Below are positions 13,015 through 13,853 of a DNA stretch of 13,853 nucleotides, piece by piece. The notes beneath the pieces are model-generated. The model did not search any database and was not told the origin of the DNA. It saw only the letters and a list, made by a program, of their open reading frames with translations. The position numbers and the translations under genes were made by a program. Numbering within the stretch: position 1 is the stretch's first letter; each line of letters opens with the position of its first letter. This stretch comes from JAAFHS01 sp031396505 (GTDB lineage: Bacteria > Pseudomonadota > Alphaproteobacteria > Rhodobacterales > Rhodobacteraceae): NCBI GenBank assembly GCA_031396505.1, contig JANNKX010000388.1:1-13853 (forward strand), written 5' to 3'.

Positions 13015-13698
13015 TCAGATCCGTCCCCAACCATGACTGTGGTTATACCAATGCTGCGGCTTGCGGCGCGGCAGCCGCATCCAAAGCGAAATGCCGAAGC
13101 GGTTGTCGAACGACCGCAGCCGCGTGAAATTGCGCGATTTCAAGAGGTCGTCATAAACGCGTTTGCAATCGGCCACCGCCGCTGTGTCGTGCAGCGCCAT
13201 CACGGCATAGTCCTTGAGCAATGGCGTCAACAAAAAGATATCTTGCCGCAGCCCACGATAACTGTGGTCGCCATCGACGAAAACAAAGTCCATGCTGTTA
13301 AAATACTTGGCCAAACGCTCGCGCACTGCCGATGTATGGCTGTCGCTGATTATCTCGTCCTCGAAAGTGGTGTCGACCGTCTGTTTGATGCGTTTCCAAT
13401 GCGGGAACATGGAATGTTCGCCGTTGTCCAGGATGATCGTACGCTTGCACTTGTAAAAATCGCGCAGGAACTTGGTCTGCCCGCCTGACGCAATCCCAAG
13501 ATCCAATGTCAAGTCCGCAGTCCGGTACTCGGAGGCCATGAAATGCACGAACTGGGCGAATTCCAGTGGGTCCTGTTGCAAAAAAAGGCCTCCATCACGC
13601 TGCGCATAACCGAAGAAGCGTTCGTCGGAAGAACCGGATGCCTTGATCCTTTCGACAAGTTCTGGGATGGAGGGCACAGTTGTTTCTTGGTTTGACAT
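13015..13698 (-). CDS. Class I SAM-dependent methyltransferase, Methyltransf_24 type
   Basis: A 227-residue cytoplasmic protein. LTLDLGIASGGQTKFL (63-78) is the glycine-rich SAM loop; MDFVFVDGDHSYRGLRQDIFLLTPLL (136-161) and VMALHDT (166-172) are the signature of the Methyltransf_24 family, found with O-methyltransferases of polysaccharide and secondary-metabolite clusters and near cephalosporin-hydroxylase-like proteins. The acceptor cannot be predicted. The ATG has AGGA about 8 nt upstream. The gene is isolated here, with an AT-rich leader that differs from the rest of the window, and carries a run of seven T on its coding strand at codons 38-40. Neighbours beyond the window end would help decide whether it belongs to a surface-glycan locus. 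Confidence 0.85.
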   Translation of the reverse strand: MSNQETTVPSIPELVERIKASGSSDERFFGYAQRDGGLFLQQDPLEFAQFVHFMASEYRTADLTLDLGIASGGQTKFLRDFYKCKRTIILDNGEHSMFPHWKRIKQTVDTTFEDEIISDSHTSAVRERLAKYFNSMDFVFVDGDHSYRGLRQDIFLLTPLLKDYAVMALHDTAAVADCKRVYDDLLKSRNFTRLRSFDNRFGISLWMRLPRRKPQHWYNHSHGWGRI

Positions 13699-13853
13699 GA
13701 TCAGTCCTGAAATGATTTAATATGGAATGATAGTTAAGTATATCCGGATGTTGATGAAAACGGAATAATCAGGTTTAATAAATTCAAGCATTAGTTTCAC
13801 GAAATCGCTGACCATAAAAGTTTTACCATGGAAATATTTAGTCCCGTCTTTTT
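13699..13853 (-). promoter_or_regulatory. AT-rich upstream region of the methyltransferase gene
   Basis: The last 155 bp are strikingly AT-rich (about one third G+C by eye) and contain no convincing gene. On the minus strand TATACT (plus 13737-13742) is a near-consensus -10 hexamer 38 bp before the ATG, but no good -35 stands 16-18 bp upstream, so a promoter is only tentative. Two A/T-rich stretches (13721-13740 and 13767-13784) could bind nucleoid proteins. Confidence 0.35.

Overview
This is a G+C-rich chromosomal stretch from an alphaproteobacterium, most likely of the Rhodobacteraceae (roseobacter group). The pointers are the ftsE-ftsX-acyltransferase chain with a divergent MJ0042-type zinc-ribbon gene, a 47-residue protein resembling the Rhodobacteraceae RSP_7527 family, and a phaA-phaB pair. 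The assignment comes from recognising sequences and gene order, not from a database search. Nearly all of the window is ordinary, densely packed housekeeping DNA.

Layout from left to right. (1) The 3' part of accA is followed by an overlapping small-multidrug-resistance gene of the SugE/Gdx type. (2) A leftward block, transcribed from about 4600 down to 1016, holds ftsE, ftsX, a PlsC-like acyltransferase, a TfoX N-terminal-domain protein and an unrecognised four-helix membrane protein. The first three are joined by 4-nt ATGA overlaps. (3) Divergent from ftsE lies a membrane-anchored zinc-ribbon protein. Its stop codon faces that of a polyprenyl diphosphate synthase (ispB-like) across a 12-bp palindrome. 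(4) Rightward, divergent from ispB, come a DUF2007 protein, a TrmN6-like methyltransferase and a small DUF465/YdcH protein. (5) A YddG-like EamA transporter is leftward, then a 47-aa protein is rightward. (6) A leftward block contains an EAL-domain c-di-GMP phosphodiesterase, phaA and phaB; a strong hairpin sits between phaA and phaB and a second one follows phaB. (7) tag (3-methyladenine DNA glycosylase I) is rightward. About 330 bp without a convincing gene follow; they are AT-rich at first and contain a degenerate palindromic repeat. (8) A Methyltransf_24-type methyltransferase is leftward, with an AT-rich upstream region reaching the window end.

Functional themes: fatty-acid and phospholipid synthesis (accA, PlsC-like), cell-division and envelope control (ftsEX), isoprenoid quinone side-chain synthesis (ispB), carbon storage as polyhydroxyalkanoate (phaA converts two acetyl-CoA to acetoacetyl-CoA, phaB reduces it to 3-hydroxybutyryl-CoA), c-di-GMP turnover and alkylation repair. 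I found no phage, IS element, CRISPR array, toxin-antitoxin or defence system, and no RNA gene. The observations most worth following are the phaA/phaB intercistronic hairpin, the EAL gene directly upstream of phaAB, the membrane zinc-ribbon protein opposite ftsEX, the Glu-to-Gln change in acyltransferase motif III, and the compositionally different right end.
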